NCBI GenBank assembly: GCA_903884945.1
Contig: CAISGR010000285.1
Span: forward strand, 1 to 36,573
DNA: 36,573 nucleotides
Source of the DNA: an uncultured bacterium
Lineage (GTDB): Bacteria; Pseudomonadota; Alphaproteobacteria; Sphingomonadales; Sphingomonadaceae
Reading direction: 5' to 3'
Positions 1 through 8,355 of this stretch are shown here, piece after piece; positions within the stretch are counted from its first letter, which is position 1; each line of letters opens with the position of its first letter. A program made the translations under genes and the position numbers. The notes under the pieces are model-generated. The model was not told where the DNA came from and ran no database searches. It saw only the letters and a program-made list of their open reading frames with translations.

Positions 1-308
1 CCCGCGTCCGAAACCGCCACGACGCAGGTCGCTCCTGATTCAGATGCGGCACCGACAGGCGGCGGCCCCCCGCTAGCAGCCGTGCGGCTGCTCTCCGTCG
101 AGGCTTCAGGCGAGGGCGGTGCATCAGGCATTTGCGTCCGGGCGACTTCGGGCTGAGCCGCGATCGGCGTCGCAACGACCGCGCCGGGTGTCGTGCAGGG
201 CACCCGATAATAGGCGTAGCGCTGAGGACCCTGTATGGTCGTGCAACCGCCCAGCAGCGCGAGCGACGAGACGCCCAGCGCTTTCAGGCCGACAGCCCGC
301 ATCGTCAT
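1..308 (-). CDS. Small lipoprotein, 3' end outside the window
   Basis: The frame opens with ATG at 308 behind a GAGAGAAG ribosome-binding site and stays open to the window edge, so the C-terminus is missing. The N-terminus is a lipoprotein signal peptide: basic start, hydrophobic stretch and lipobox L-L-G-G-C with the acceptor Cys near residue 22. A Tyr-rich segment (QRYAYYRVPC) follows, then a Pro/Ala/Ser-rich linker and the motif ATCVVAVSDAG. I do not recognise a named family. It is divergent from the secreted protein starting at 526. A decayed homologue sharing CTT.QG..RYAY, RVPC and ATCVV.VSD lies at 26900-27315 and suggests that the missing C-terminal part is Gly/His-rich. An envelope role is inferred from the signal alone. 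Confidence 0.75.
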   Translation of the reverse strand, partial: MTMRAVGLKALGVSSLALLGGCTTIQGPQRYAYYRVPCTTPGAVVATPIAAQPEVARTQMPDAPPSPEASTESSRTAASGGPPPVGAASESGATCVVAVSDA

Positions 309-494
309 GGCTTCTCTCCCGATTATCGCTACGCTATCTACCACGATCAGCGCCGGCCCGCATCCAAATGTTGAAGCACGCGGCTCGTCTGCTTCAACTA
401 TTCTCGCCTAAGCCATGGAAGTTGCGTGAATTTGCTCACTGCCCGCGACGGTTCAGCGCCAGTTCAATCAGCAAGAGGCAAACGGCCAGCATAG

Positions 495-516
495 CCGTCA
501 CTGAAGACGGTGACGG
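495..516 (+). promoter_or_regulatory. Leader hairpin before the Gly/Tyr-rich secreted protein gene
   Basis: CCGTCAC (495-501) and GTGACGG (510-516) form a perfect 7-bp stem with an 8-base loop. The 3' arm touches the GAGAGAAG ribosome-binding site of the gene at 526. It could modulate translation or mRNA stability. No equivalent hairpin precedes the decayed homologue at 26666, so conservation is not supported. Confidence 0.3.
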
Positions 517-525
517 AGAGAAGAG

Positions 526-876
526 ATGAACCGAAAAATCCTTCTTGCGCTGGCGACCGCTGCCGCTGCGACACTGACCGCTTCTCCTGCGCTGGCGCGC
601 GATCGGCATCATGGCGGAGGTCATCAGCGCGGCGGTCACGGTGGGCTGAACATTAGTATCGGCGGTGGCGGCGGTTACTACGGTGGCGGGTATGGTGGCG
701 GCTACCGCGGCTATGGCTATGCTCCCCAGCGTGTGTACTACGCGCCCCAGCGCGCCTATTATGATAACGGATACTACTACGATCGGCACGACGACTATCG
801 TCAAAGGGGGTACTACGACGATAATCGTGGTTACCGCCGCGATCACCATGATCGTCGCGAGTACCGACATCATTGA
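526..876 (+). CDS. Secreted Gly/Tyr/His/Arg-rich protein
   Basis: This is a 116-residue protein with a clear Sec signal peptide (MNRKILLALATAAAA..., cleavage probably after ALA near residue 25). The mature part starts His/Gly-rich (RDRHHGGGHQRGGHGG), continues with GGGGGYYGGGYGGGYRGYGYAPQ repeats, and ends in an Asp/Arg/Tyr/His-rich tail (YYDDNRGYRRDHHDRREYRHH). The ATG at 526 follows a good GAGAGAAG site. Low-complexity His/Tyr-rich secreted proteins are common in sphingomonads; metal binding by the His residues is plausible but inferred. It is followed by the related secreted-protein gene at 995. A homologue with two stop codons is at 26361-26666 on the other strand. The family is unnamed to me. 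Confidence 0.8.
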   Translation: MNRKILLALATAAAATLTASPALARDRHHGGGHQRGGHGGLNISIGGGGGYYGGGYGGGYRGYGYAPQRVYYAPQRAYYDNGYYYDRHDDYRQRGYYDDNRGYRRDHHDRREYRHH

Positions 877-994
877 GCAGTAGTTAATGGTGGAGTGTAA
901 CTTGGCAGACTCTCCGCCATAGGCTGAGCCAGCTTGTTCAGACCGATGCGTAAAGGAGTGGACCTTTCAAATCCGCAATCCGAATGGGAAATCC

Positions 995-1306
995 ATGAGC
1001 AAAAGGGTTCTGTTGGCGTTGTCGATATCAGCCAGCGCAGTAGCGGTGGCGTCGCCGGGCTTCGCGCAAAGCCGGTCGCATAGTGCCGGTGTCAGCTGAA
1101 GCGGCGGACATGGCGGCGTCAGTTGGGATGGCGGGCACAGCTATGGTGGCGGCGGTTACGGCGGCTATCCTGCTACCCCGCCGCAGCCAGTGTACCGCGC
1201 GCCTAATTCGACTGCTAACGCGGCTCGGCCTACATATCTGGACCGGCGTGCTGACGACCGCCGTCGCAGCACGCCAACTATGCGCCAGGCAGACGCCGCG
1301 CGGTGA
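995..1306 (+). pseudogene. Gly/His-rich secreted protein interrupted by one TGA codon
   Basis: Reading from ATG 995 gives a signal peptide (MSKRVLLALSISASAVAVA, ending SPGFAQ), then SRSHSAGVS, a TGA at 1097-1099, and in the same frame SGGHGGVSWDGGHSYGGG and on to a TGA at 1304-1306 (104 codons including the stops). The intact homologue at 25973-26314 has GVNWSGGHGGVSWDGGHGYGGG, so the TGA sits exactly where a Trp codon (TGG) is expected: a single-base nonsense change. No shift of frame is needed. It lies 118 bases behind the secreted protein ending at 876 and is probably cotranscribed with it. A sequencing error cannot be excluded; if real, this is a very young pseudogene. Confidence 0.75.
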
Positions 1307-1337
1307 GCGTGGTCGAGGCAGCCGAAGGTATTCTGCC

Positions 1338-2732
1338 TCAAATGTGAATCGGTTTGCCCGTCACCGCCATCGCCGCTTCCTTGACCGCCTCCGAATGGGT
1401 CGGATGAGCATGGCAGGTGTAGGCAATGTCCTCGCTGGTCGCGCCAAATTCCATCGCCTGGGCCGCCTGAGCGATCATCGTGCCGGCGAGCGTGGAGATG
1501 ATGTGAACCCCGAGCACCCGATCGGTCTTGGCGTCGGCAACGACCTTGACGAAGCCATCGGTGTCACGGTTGGTTTTGGCGCGGCTGTTGGCCGCGAAGG
1601 GGAACTTGCCGACCTTGATTTCACCGCGCGTTTTCGCCTCCTCCTCGGTCAGGCCGACGCCCGCGATCTCAGGATGGGTGTAGACGACGGACGGGATCAC
1701 CGCATGATTTACGATCCCGATATGCCCCGCGATGTTCTCGGCGACCGCAATTCCCTCGTCCATCGCTTTGTGCGCGAGCATAAGGCCAGGCACGACATCG
1801 CCGATCGCCCAGATGCCGGGAACAGCGGTTGCAAAGCGGTGGTCCACTTCGATCTGCCCCTTCTTGTTCAAGCCAAGCCCGGTCTTGTCGAGTCCCAGGC
1901 CTCCGGTGTTCGGCCGCCGCCCGATCGCGACCAGCACCGCGTCAGCCTCGATGGTTTCAGCCTCGCCACCCGCAGAGGGCTCAACCGTAATGGTTGCGGC
2001 CACGCCGTTGCGTCCAACCGCAGTGACCTTGGTGCCGAGCTTGAACGTGAACCCCTGTTTGGCGAAGATATTGCGCGCTTCCCTGCGCACTTCGCCGTCG
2101 AGGCCAGGGAGGATTTCGTCGAGATATTCGATAATGGTGACCCTAGCGCCAAGCCGCTTCCAAACTGAGCCAAGTTCAAGCCCGATCACGCCGGCACCGA
2201 TGACGACGAGATGTTCGGGAACGTTGGGAAACGCCAGCGCCCCTGTGGAGTCCACAACCACTTCGCTATCCACCTCGACACCCGGAAGCGGTGTTACCGA
2301 CGATCCGGTAGCGATCACGATATTCTTTGCGCGCACGGTCTTGCCCGCGACTTCGACGCTGTCCTTGCCGATGAACGTGGCCAGCCCTTTGAGCCACTCG
2401 ACCTTATTCTTTTTGAACAGGAAGGCGATGCCGCCGGTCAGCTCACCAACAGCCTTGCTCTTCTCGGAATGCATCTGCGTCAAATTGAGGCGAGCGCTTT
2501 CGATATCTACCCCAAACTTCGCGAGAGCGCCCGACTTGGCTTCCTCGTACAGCTCGGATGCGTGGAGCAGTGCCTTCGATGGGATGCAGCCGACATTGAG
2601 ACACGTTCCGCCCAAGGTCTCTCGCGCTTCTGCGCAGGCAGTCTTCAGCCCGAGCTGCGCCGCGCGTATGGCCGCGACATAACCGCCGGGACCGGCTCCG
2701 ATGACAAGAACGTCATAGTCGTAATCAGCCAT
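1338..2732 (-). CDS. lpdA: Dihydrolipoamide dehydrogenase (E3)
   Basis: This 464-residue flavoprotein has full family length. It re-oxidises dihydrolipoyl groups of 2-oxoacid dehydrogenase or glycine cleavage complexes with NAD+. Visible motifs are the FAD-binding GAGPGG (residues 12-17), the redox-active disulfide in GGTCLNVGCIPSK (Cys44 and Cys49), an NAD-binding GAGVIGLELG near 180, and the C-terminal HPTHSE catalytic dyad (His443, Glu448). The absence of an N-terminal HMA domain and of a C-terminal Cys pair argues against mercuric reductase. The ATG at 2732 has a GGAGT site. It is the last gene of the long minus-strand metal block, 115 bases behind the HAD gene. No E1 or E2 genes are in view, so it is a stand-alone, possibly accessory, copy; thiol redox support under metal stress is inferred. 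Confidence 0.93.
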   Translation of the reverse strand: MADYDYDVLVIGAGPGGYVAAIRAAQLGLKTACAEARETLGGTCLNVGCIPSKALLHASELYEEAKSGALAKFGVDIESARLNLTQMHSEKSKAVGELTGGIAFLFKKNKVEWLKGLATFIGKDSVEVAGKTVRAKNIVIATGSSVTPLPGVEVDSEVVVDSTGALAFPNVPEHLVVIGAGVIGLELGSVWKRLGARVTIIEYLDEILPGLDGEVRREARNIFAKQGFTFKLGTKVTAVGRNGVAATITVEPSAGGEAETIEADAVLVAIGRRPNTGGLGLDKTGLGLNKKGQIEVDHRFATAVPGIWAIGDVVPGLMLAHKAMDEGIAVAENIAGHIGIVNHAVIPSVVYTHPEIAGVGLTEEEAKTRGEIKVGKFPFAANSRAKTNRDTDGFVKVVADAKTDRVLGVHIISTLAGTMIAQAAQAMEFGATSEDIAYTCHAHPTHSEAVKEAAMAVTGKPIHI

Positions 2733-2847
2733 TTGTAACTCCGTTTACGTGCGCCCCAAGCATATCTGTGTCACCTGTGGCGGGCCGGTGAGCAACGTGT
2801 CAGAACCGTCCGGGGGGTGACGACAATTCGCATCGCTGGACCGGCGG

Positions 2848-3597
2848 TCAGCGCTTTAAGCAAGCGATGATCGCCGACACGACGGCAGCGGTTTCGGCGA
2901 CGTCGCGGACCTTCACAGTATCCACGCCGATTTCAGCAGCAGGATAGTCGTTGCCGCCGGGGTAGATCGCGTCGCCGAGGAACAGCATCCCGGCCAGGGG
3001 CACGCCGCTTTCCTTGCTCAGGCGGTTCAGCCCATAGCCCTTGTCGACGCCGGCGCGGGTGACGTCGATCGACGTGGTGCCGCCCAAGTTGATCGAGAGG
3101 CCGGGCAGCGCCGCCCGTAGCGTCTTCTGGAGCGCGGTCCGCTTGGCGCGATCGGGATCCCATCCCTCCTTCGCTTCCAGCGGCGCGTCCTGGCCGAGGC
3201 CTGAAAAGGTAATCTGGCTTCCCCGATCCTCGATCCGTTCTCCCCAAATGCGCTCGTCCGCGAGCCCCGCTTCCGACAGCGCGCGGTCGAAGGCCGCGCG
3301 AATGCTCGCCCTCTCCGCATCGTCGAACAGCTCGGCATAGATCGCGCGCCATGCATCGTCGACAAAGCGGTAGAGCTTCGTGCCGGTGGTCGGCATCAGC
3401 CATAGCCGCTCGCGCGCGGCGTCAATTGGCAGGCGCGACGCGACTTGCCGGTCGAATTGCGGCCAGTCTCCGCCCGAGATCACCGCGACATCAACCACGG
3501 CCAACAGGCGCGAAAGCGTCGTCGCCATCTCGGCCGACAAGGGCCGCTTACTCTCCGCAAGCGTCCCGTCGAGATCGAATACGATCAGCCTTTTCAT
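2848..3597 (-). CDS. HAD-IIB family phosphatase
   Basis: A 249-residue haloacid-dehalogenase phosphatase. Motif I is DLDGT with nucleophile Asp8 and general acid Asp10; motif II is the Ser of ISGGDW near residue 41; a cap domain lies at about 85-190; motif IV is GDAIYPGGND near 210. This matches the type IIB (Cof/phosphomannomutase/sucrose-phosphatase) organisation, but the substrate cannot be told. Its ATG overlaps the stop of the upstream flavoprotein gene (ATGA at 3594-3597), so it is translationally coupled and ends a chain of metal genes. A second copy, frameshifted, lies at 18781-19523 next to an NRAMP-like carrier. The repeated linkage to metal transporters suggests a role in metal or stress metabolism; this is inference. 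Confidence 0.85.
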   Translation of the reverse strand: MKRLIVFDLDGTLAESKRPLSAEMATTLSRLLAVVDVAVISGGDWPQFDRQVASRLPIDAARERLWLMPTTGTKLYRFVDDAWRAIYAELFDDAERASIRAAFDRALSEAGLADERIWGERIEDRGSQITFSGLGQDAPLEAKEGWDPDRAKRTALQKTLRAALPGLSINLGGTTSIDVTRAGVDKGYGLNRLSKESGVPLAGMLFLGDAIYPGGNDYPAAEIGVDTVKVRDVAETAAVVSAIIACLKR

Positions 3598-4517
3598 GAC
3601 GCAGTGCCCTCGCCGTCACGGTTGCGGAGATCATTGTGGAGAGCGGTCGCGGCGATCGCCGCGTGGCCCATCGCGACGCTGATCTGATCGAGCGACATAA
3701 CGATATCGCCCGCCGCATAGACGCCGGCGACGCTCGACCGCTGCTTGGTATCGACGACGATGCAGCGATCGTCGCTCAGCTCGACGCCGAGCTGGCGCGC
3801 GAGGGCGTTGTTGCTGTCCGACCCGAGTGCCGGATAAATAGTGTCAAATCGACAGTCGCTGCCGTCGCGCAGCCGAGCCGTGACCATTTCACCGAACGTG
3901 AGCTCTTCGAGCGGGCTTTCCTTCACCTTGACACCGGCACCCCAAAGGTCGGCCCGATCCGTCCCGGTGAGTTCCATTGTTTTATAAACGAGCAGGGTCA
4001 CGTCATCCGAATAGGTCGTTAGGAACAGCGCCTCCGCGACGCCGTGACTATCGGCCCCGATCACCCCAATCGATTGGCCGGTCGCTTCATAGCCGTCGCA
4101 GACTGGGCAGTAGCGAAGCAGGCCGCGATTGAGCGCGTCGTGATGCGTGGCGGCATCCATCGCCGGGCGCCGGTTCTCAACGCCGGTCGCCAGCACGACG
4201 GCGCGCGCAGCGGTGGTCGTCACGGCGGACCCTTGGGCTTCGAAAGCATCGGCTTTCCCGTCGACCGTCTCTATACGGTCCGTCACTATTGTGGCGCCGT
4301 AGCGTTCCGCCTGTTCGCGCATCCGCCGCAGCAGATCCTCGCCGGCTATCCCGTCCGGAAAGCCGGCGTGATTATGGGAAAGCGGTATCCATTTCGCGCG
4401 GCTGTGCCCGTCGTCGACTACCACGACGCGGCGATGATAGCGCGCGAGATAGATCGCCGCCGTGAGGCCCGCCGGTCCGCCGCCGACGATCAAGGCGTCG
4501 TATCGATCCGCCGTCAT
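3594..4517 (-). CDS. Thioredoxin-reductase-like NAD(P)/FAD oxidoreductase
   Basis: A 307-residue flavoprotein of the low-molecular-weight thioredoxin reductase fold. It shows the FAD motif GGGPAGLTAAIYLARYHRR (from residue 12), a redox-active CPVC (Cys137, Cys140) followed by DGYE, and the C-terminal FAD-contacting AAGDIVMSLDQISVAMGHAA. The nucleotide-binding segment reads GADSHGVAEA instead of the usual GxGxxA, so cofactor preference is uncertain. The start at 4517 overlaps the stop of the ATPase gene (ATGA), and its own stop overlaps the HAD start. It may be a divergent thioredoxin reductase or a related disulfide reductase. Being embedded between a metal ATPase and a phosphatase suggests that it handles thiol damage caused by metals (inferred). 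Confidence 0.85.
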   Translation of the reverse strand: MTADRYDALIVGGGPAGLTAAIYLARYHRRVVVVDDGHSRAKWIPLSHNHAGFPDGIAGEDLLRRMREQAERYGATIVTDRIETVDGKADAFEAQGSAVTTTAARAVVLATGVENRRPAMDAATHHDALNRGLLRYCPVCDGYEATGQSIGVIGADSHGVAEALFLTTYSDDVTLLVYKTMELTGTDRADLWGAGVKVKESPLEELTFGEMVTARLRDGSDCRFDTIYPALGSDSNNALARQLGVELSDDRCIVVDTKQRSSVAGVYAAGDIVMSLDQISVAMGHAAIAATALHNDLRNRDGEGTAS

Positions 4518-7039
4518 ACTGCCGACCCACTCCGATCCTTGAAGGCCAGCAGGCGCAGCGCATTAAACACGACCAGCAGCGTCGAGCCTTCGTGCATCGC
4601 GACCGCCGGACCGATGCCCAGGCCCAGGATCGTCGCGGGCACGAGGAACGCGACGACGCCGAGGCTGACGAACACATTCTGCCGGATGATACCGCGGGTA
4701 TGGCGGCTCAGGCTCACCGCGAACGGCAGATGCGCGAGATCGTCGGCCATGAGCGCGACGTCGGCCGTCTCCAGCGCCACGTCCGATCCGGCAGCACCCA
4801 TCGCGATGCCGACCGTCGCCGACGCCATCGCCGGCGCATCGTTGACGCCATCGCCGACCATCGCGACTTTGTCTTCACCGGCTAGCTTCTTGATCGCGGC
4901 GACCTTGTCCTCCGGCATCAGGTCGCCCCATGCCTCGTCGAGCCCGACATCCCTGGCGATGGCGTCGGCCACCTTCTGGTGATCGCCCGAGATCATGATC
5001 ATCCGGGTGATGCCCATCTCGCGCAGCCGCTTCAGTGCAACCTTGGCCGCTTCGCGCGGCATGTCCATTAGCCCGATCGCGCCGATGTCCTTATCGCCCT
5101 TTCGCACCACCATCGTGGTGCGCCCGTTTTCGCGTAGGGTGGCGATGGCGTCGGTCGCAGCGGCATTCAACGTGGGGATTCCCTCCACGCCGAACATCTC
5201 GGCCTTGCCGATCCATACCGTCTCGCCATCGACAGTCGCGGTAACACCGCGTCCGGTCAGGCTCTTGAGATCGGTTGCGGCCGGCAGCTCGCGCCCACCC
5301 AGGCGCTCGCGGCCGTCCTTGACGATCGCCTGTGCCAGCGGGTGATCGCTCAAGCCCTCGACCGCGACGGCAAGCGCCAACAGATCCTCTTCGCTCGCGC
5401 CATCGACCGGCACGACATCGGTGATGCGAGGCCGACCTTCCGTCAGCGTACCCGTCTTGTCGAACGCGATCGCCTTGAGGGAACCAAGGTTCTCAAGCGG
5501 CGCGCCGCCTTTCACCAACACACCGCCGCGTGCCGCCCGCGCGACGCCGGACAGGACCGCGCTCGGGGTGGCGATCGCCAGAGCACACGGGCTGGCGGCG
5601 ACCAGCACCGCCATTGCACGGTAGAAGCTGTCTCGGAACGGCTCGTCGACCACGACCCAGGCGAACAGCAGGAGGAACGAGAGCGCCAGCACCGCCGGCA
5701 CGAAGACGCGCTCGAAGCGGTCGGTGAAACGCTGGGTAGGCGACTTTTGCGTCTCCGCTTCGCTCACCATCTTTACGACTTTGGCGAGCGCGCTTTCATT
5801 GGAGCGCCGCGTCACCTCGATCTCGATCGCGGCACCTCCGTTGATCGTGCCGGCGAACACCCGTGATGTCGCCTCGACCGCATCTGGCTTCGCGCGCGCT
5901 GCCTCGACATCGGCGACCGGTTCCTTGTCGACGGGGATGCTCTCTCCGGTGACGGGGGCCTGGTTGATCGCGCTCGACCCCTTGATGACGAAGCCGTCGG
6001 CGGGCAGGCGTTCGTTCGGGCGCACGATCACGACGTCGCCGACCACCAGCTCTTCGACCGGTATTTCTGAGGTCTGCCCATCACGGCGCACCGTCGCCTT
6101 GTCGGGCGCGAGCTCGGCCAGCGCCTCGATCGCGCGCTTGGCACGCCCCATCGCGTAATGCTCAAGCGCATGGCCGAGGCTGAATAGGAACAGCAGCAGC
6201 GCACCTTCCGCAAAGGCGCCGAGCGCCGCGGCGCCGGCGGCTGCAACCAGCATCAGCGTATCGATCTCGAATTTCTTGAGTTTCAGATTGTCGACCGCCT
6301 CGCGCAGCGTGAAGAAGCCGCCGAAGACGTAGGCGCCAATATAGAAGGCCGTCGGCAGCCAGTCGGGAGCACCCGCAACCAGCTTCTCGATCGCGAAGCC
6401 GATCACCAGCAGCGCACCGCACGCGAGCGCAAAGATCAGCTCGGTATTGGGGCCGAGGAAATTGGCGTGGGCATGGTCGTGGCCATCCCCCGGCCCATGC
6501 TTTTCCGCGCCATCGCCGTGATCGTGCCCGGCATGGTCGCCGGAGCTGTGATCGTGTCCGGCATGACCACCGTCCTGATCGGAGCCAGTCCGCTTGCCGG
6601 GTTTGACCTTGAGCTTGCCCAGTGCCGCGAGGATCGCCGCTTCGTCGACGCGTTCTTTGTCATATTCGACGCGGACGCTGCCAGAGGCGCTGGCATCCGC
6701 CTGCAGCACGCCGGGCATCTGGCACAGGGTCTCGCCGACGGTGCGGGCACGGCGTTCGTGGCCGATTCCTTCTACCTGCCATGTCGCATGACCGTATCGC
6801 CCGCTAATCTCGGCGCCTGCCGCCCGCACCATGTCGCGCACGCGTGACAGCGGCAGCGCTTCGCCGTCGAAATGGATACAGAGCTTTGCCGGCGTATCGC
6901 CATCGGCGGCCAGGACGTGTGCGCGCTCGACGCCGGGTTTTGCGCTGAGCGTCGAGACGAGGCGGCCGACACAGGCATCAGCCGCGTCGGGAACCTCCGG
7001 AAGAAGGACGGGAATATCGAGTTCGAACTTGTCAGTCAT
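4514..7039 (-). CDS. P1B-4 type metal-transporting ATPase with His-rich N-terminus
   Basis: An inner-membrane ATPase of 841 residues that pumps divalent metal out of the cytoplasm. Visible motifs are TGES (364-367), SPC in the ion-binding helix (483-485), the phosphorylated Asp527 in DKTGTLT, MVGDGVNDAP, and HEGST (816-820) in the last core helix. SPC plus HEG(S/G)T defines the P1B-4 group (Co, Fe, Ni, sometimes Zn/Cd), not the CPC zinc/lead type. Residues 1-145 resemble two degenerate HMA folds without CxxC, followed by a His/Asp-rich stretch (about 159-191, GHDHSSGDHAGHDHGDG...). The start is MTDKF at 7039 because its ATG overlaps the CDF stop; a longer open frame upstream runs antiparallel in frame through the CDF gene and is rejected. 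It is coupled downstream to the flavoprotein by ATGA. Confidence 0.92.
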   Translation of the reverse strand: MTDKFELDIPVLLPEVPDAADACVGRLVSTLSAKPGVERAHVLAADGDTPAKLCIHFDGEALPLSRVRDMVRAAGAEISGRYGHATWQVEGIGHERRARTVGETLCQMPGVLQADASASGSVRVEYDKERVDEAAILAALGKLKVKPGKRTGSDQDGGHAGHDHSSGDHAGHDHGDGAEKHGPGDGHDHAHANFLGPNTELIFALACGALLVIGFAIEKLVAGAPDWLPTAFYIGAYVFGGFFTLREAVDNLKLKKFEIDTLMLVAAAGAAALGAFAEGALLLFLFSLGHALEHYAMGRAKRAIEALAELAPDKATVRRDGQTSEIPVEELVVGDVVIVRPNERLPADGFVIKGSSAINQAPVTGESIPVDKEPVADVEAARAKPDAVEATSRVFAGTINGGAAIEIEVTRRSNESALAKVVKMVSEAETQKSPTQRFTDRFERVFVPAVLALSFLLLFAWVVVDEPFRDSFYRAMAVLVAASPCALAIATPSAVLSGVARAARGGVLVKGGAPLENLGSLKAIAFDKTGTLTEGRPRITDVVPVDGASEEDLLALAVAVEGLSDHPLAQAIVKDGRERLGGRELPAATDLKSLTGRGVTATVDGETVWIGKAEMFGVEGIPTLNAAATDAIATLRENGRTTMVVRKGDKDIGAIGLMDMPREAAKVALKRLREMGITRMIMISGDHQKVADAIARDVGLDEAWGDLMPEDKVAAIKKLAGEDKVAMVGDGVNDAPAMASATVGIAMGAAGSDVALETADVALMADDLAHLPFAVSLSRHTRGIIRQNVFVSLGVVAFLVPATILGLGIGPAVAMHEGSTLLVVFNALRLLAFKDRSGSAV

Positions 7040-7644
7040 GACGCCGTCTCCGCGTTGGTCTTGGTTTCTGCACGCGCATCGCGCAGGATTTCTATGCCGC
7101 CTTTGATCGCGATAAGGGCGGTAGCCAGGCCGACCAGTAGATCGGGCCAATTCGTTCCCAGCCACAGCACCAGCGCGCCCGCGATCAGGATGCCGCCGTT
7201 GGAGATGAAATCGTTGAAACTGAACGTGGTCGCGGCACGCAAGTTCACATCGGGCTGCTTGAGCTTCTGGAGCAGGCGTAGGCAAACATAGTTCACGACG
7301 CCGGCGATGGCCGACATCACCATCATCGTCGGCCCGATCGGGTCGCTGCCCTGGACATAGCGGCGGCCGACGTCGAGCAGGATGCCGCCCGCGAAAATCA
7401 GCAGCATCACGCCGGACACGGTTGCCGCCCGTGTCTTCCATGTGCGACCGTGGCTAAGCGCGATCAGGCTCAGCGCATAGACCGCGGTGTCGGACAGGTT
7501 GTCGACGCCATTGGCGATGAGCGCGCTGGAATCGCCTGTCAGCCCCGTCACGAAGAATCCCGCAGCGATCGCCGCGTTGAGCAGCAGCACGATCCAGAGC
7601 GTGCGCCGCTCGGCCGAGACCTTGCCGTCTGGTGGAGCCGTCAT
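7036..7644 (-). CDS. Cation diffusion facilitator (CDF) family transporter
   Basis: A 202-residue membrane protein with about six hydrophobic helices. The metal-site regions read ANGVDNLSD (helix II) and SFNDFISN (helix V), variants of the HxxxD signature of CDF proteins: the His positions are Asn or Asp here. The C-terminal cytoplasmic domain of CzcD-like proteins is missing; the protein ends shortly after the last helix. CDF members export Zn, Co, Cd or Fe by proton antiport. The start at 7644 overlaps the ZIP stop and the stop overlaps the ATPase start, so the three transporters are made from one coupled message. The altered metal site makes the substrate uncertain. Confidence 0.85.
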   Translation of the reverse strand: MTAPPDGKVSAERRTLWIVLLLNAAIAAGFFVTGLTGDSSALIANGVDNLSDTAVYALSLIALSHGRTWKTRAATVSGVMLLIFAGGILLDVGRRYVQGSDPIGPTMMVMSAIAGVVNYVCLRLLQKLKQPDVNLRAATTFSFNDFISNGGILIAGALVLWLGTNWPDLLVGLATALIAIKGGIEILRDARAETKTNAETAS

Positions 7645-8324
7645 GCCATGATTTCCTCGATCAGCAGGAGGATGAGGAAGCCGACGAAGAACATCGCGCT
7701 GATCAGCGGCGAGTCCGGTTTCTCATGCGCCTCGACCAGCAGCTCTTCGGTGACGAGATAAAGCAGCGCCATCAGGCCGAAGCTCAGGAAGCCGGTGATC
7801 CATATCGGCGACAGCAGCGCCACCGGCTGCGCGACCAGCGCGCCGATCGGCACCAGCACCGCCAGCGCGCAGGTCAGGCCAATCGCCTTTGCCTTGCGAT
7901 ACCGGCCCGCCAGATCGTTGGTGAGGGTCAGGGCCAGGAATAACACTTCTAGGGTCAGCGCGACGGCCAGCAGCGTTCCTGCCTTCTCGCCGGCGATGAA
8001 GGCGAGGCCGAGGACCAGGCCGTCTATCGCCAGATCGAGCCCGATCGCGGCAAGCAGCGCCACCGGCCCTTCCCATCGGCTTTCCGCCGACTTGAGCCCG
8101 AGCATTACGGAGACGCCCAGCGCCCCACCGATCAGCGTCGCGGTCGGCGAACCGCCGTGCATCACCAGCGGAAGGATCTCCGTCGCAGCAGCGGCGAACA
8201 CCACGCCGGCCGCGAGATGCTGCATGGCCGCCACCAGCTTCTCGCCGGGGGTGCGCCATCCGGCGATCAGCGCGCCGACCATGATCGCGATCATCGGGAT
8301 CAGGGAGAATTTGAGCGCTGCCAT
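7641..8324 (-). CDS. ZIP family metal transporter
   Basis: A 227-residue polytopic protein. HLAAGVVFAAAATEILP (helix II, from about residue 36), DLAIDGLVLGLAF (helix IV region) and LVTEELLVEAHE near 195-205 are the polar helix motifs expected of bacterial ZIP proteins. The family normally moves Zn or other divalent ions into the cytoplasm, although direction in bacteria varies. It sits directly upstream of, and overlaps by ATGA with, the CDF exporter gene, an unusual pairing of a nominal importer with two exporters. The preceding MliC-like lipoprotein gene ends 31 bases upstream, so the operon probably continues from there. Confidence 0.85.
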   Translation of the reverse strand: MAALKFSLIPMIAIMVGALIAGWRTPGEKLVAAMQHLAAGVVFAAAATEILPLVMHGGSPTATLIGGALGVSVMLGLKSAESRWEGPVALLAAIGLDLAIDGLVLGLAFIAGEKAGTLLAVALTLEVLFLALTLTNDLAGRYRKAKAIGLTCALAVLVPIGALVAQPVALLSPIWITGFLSFGLMALLYLVTEELLVEAHEKPDSPLISAMFFVGFLILLLIEEIMA

Positions 8325-8355
8325 CGTCAGCGCCCGTCTGTGCCGGGTGGGTTAG

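Noticed and set aside
1083..2168. A 361-codon plus-strand frame
   Set aside because: It is antisense to lpdA over most of its length and its start overlaps the Gly/His-rich pseudogene out of frame.
7040..7441. Upstream extension of the P1B-4 ATPase frame (134 extra codons)
   Set aside because: It overlaps the CDF gene out of frame, looks like an Arg-rich shadow translation, and the ATG at 7039 is supported by the ATGA overlap.
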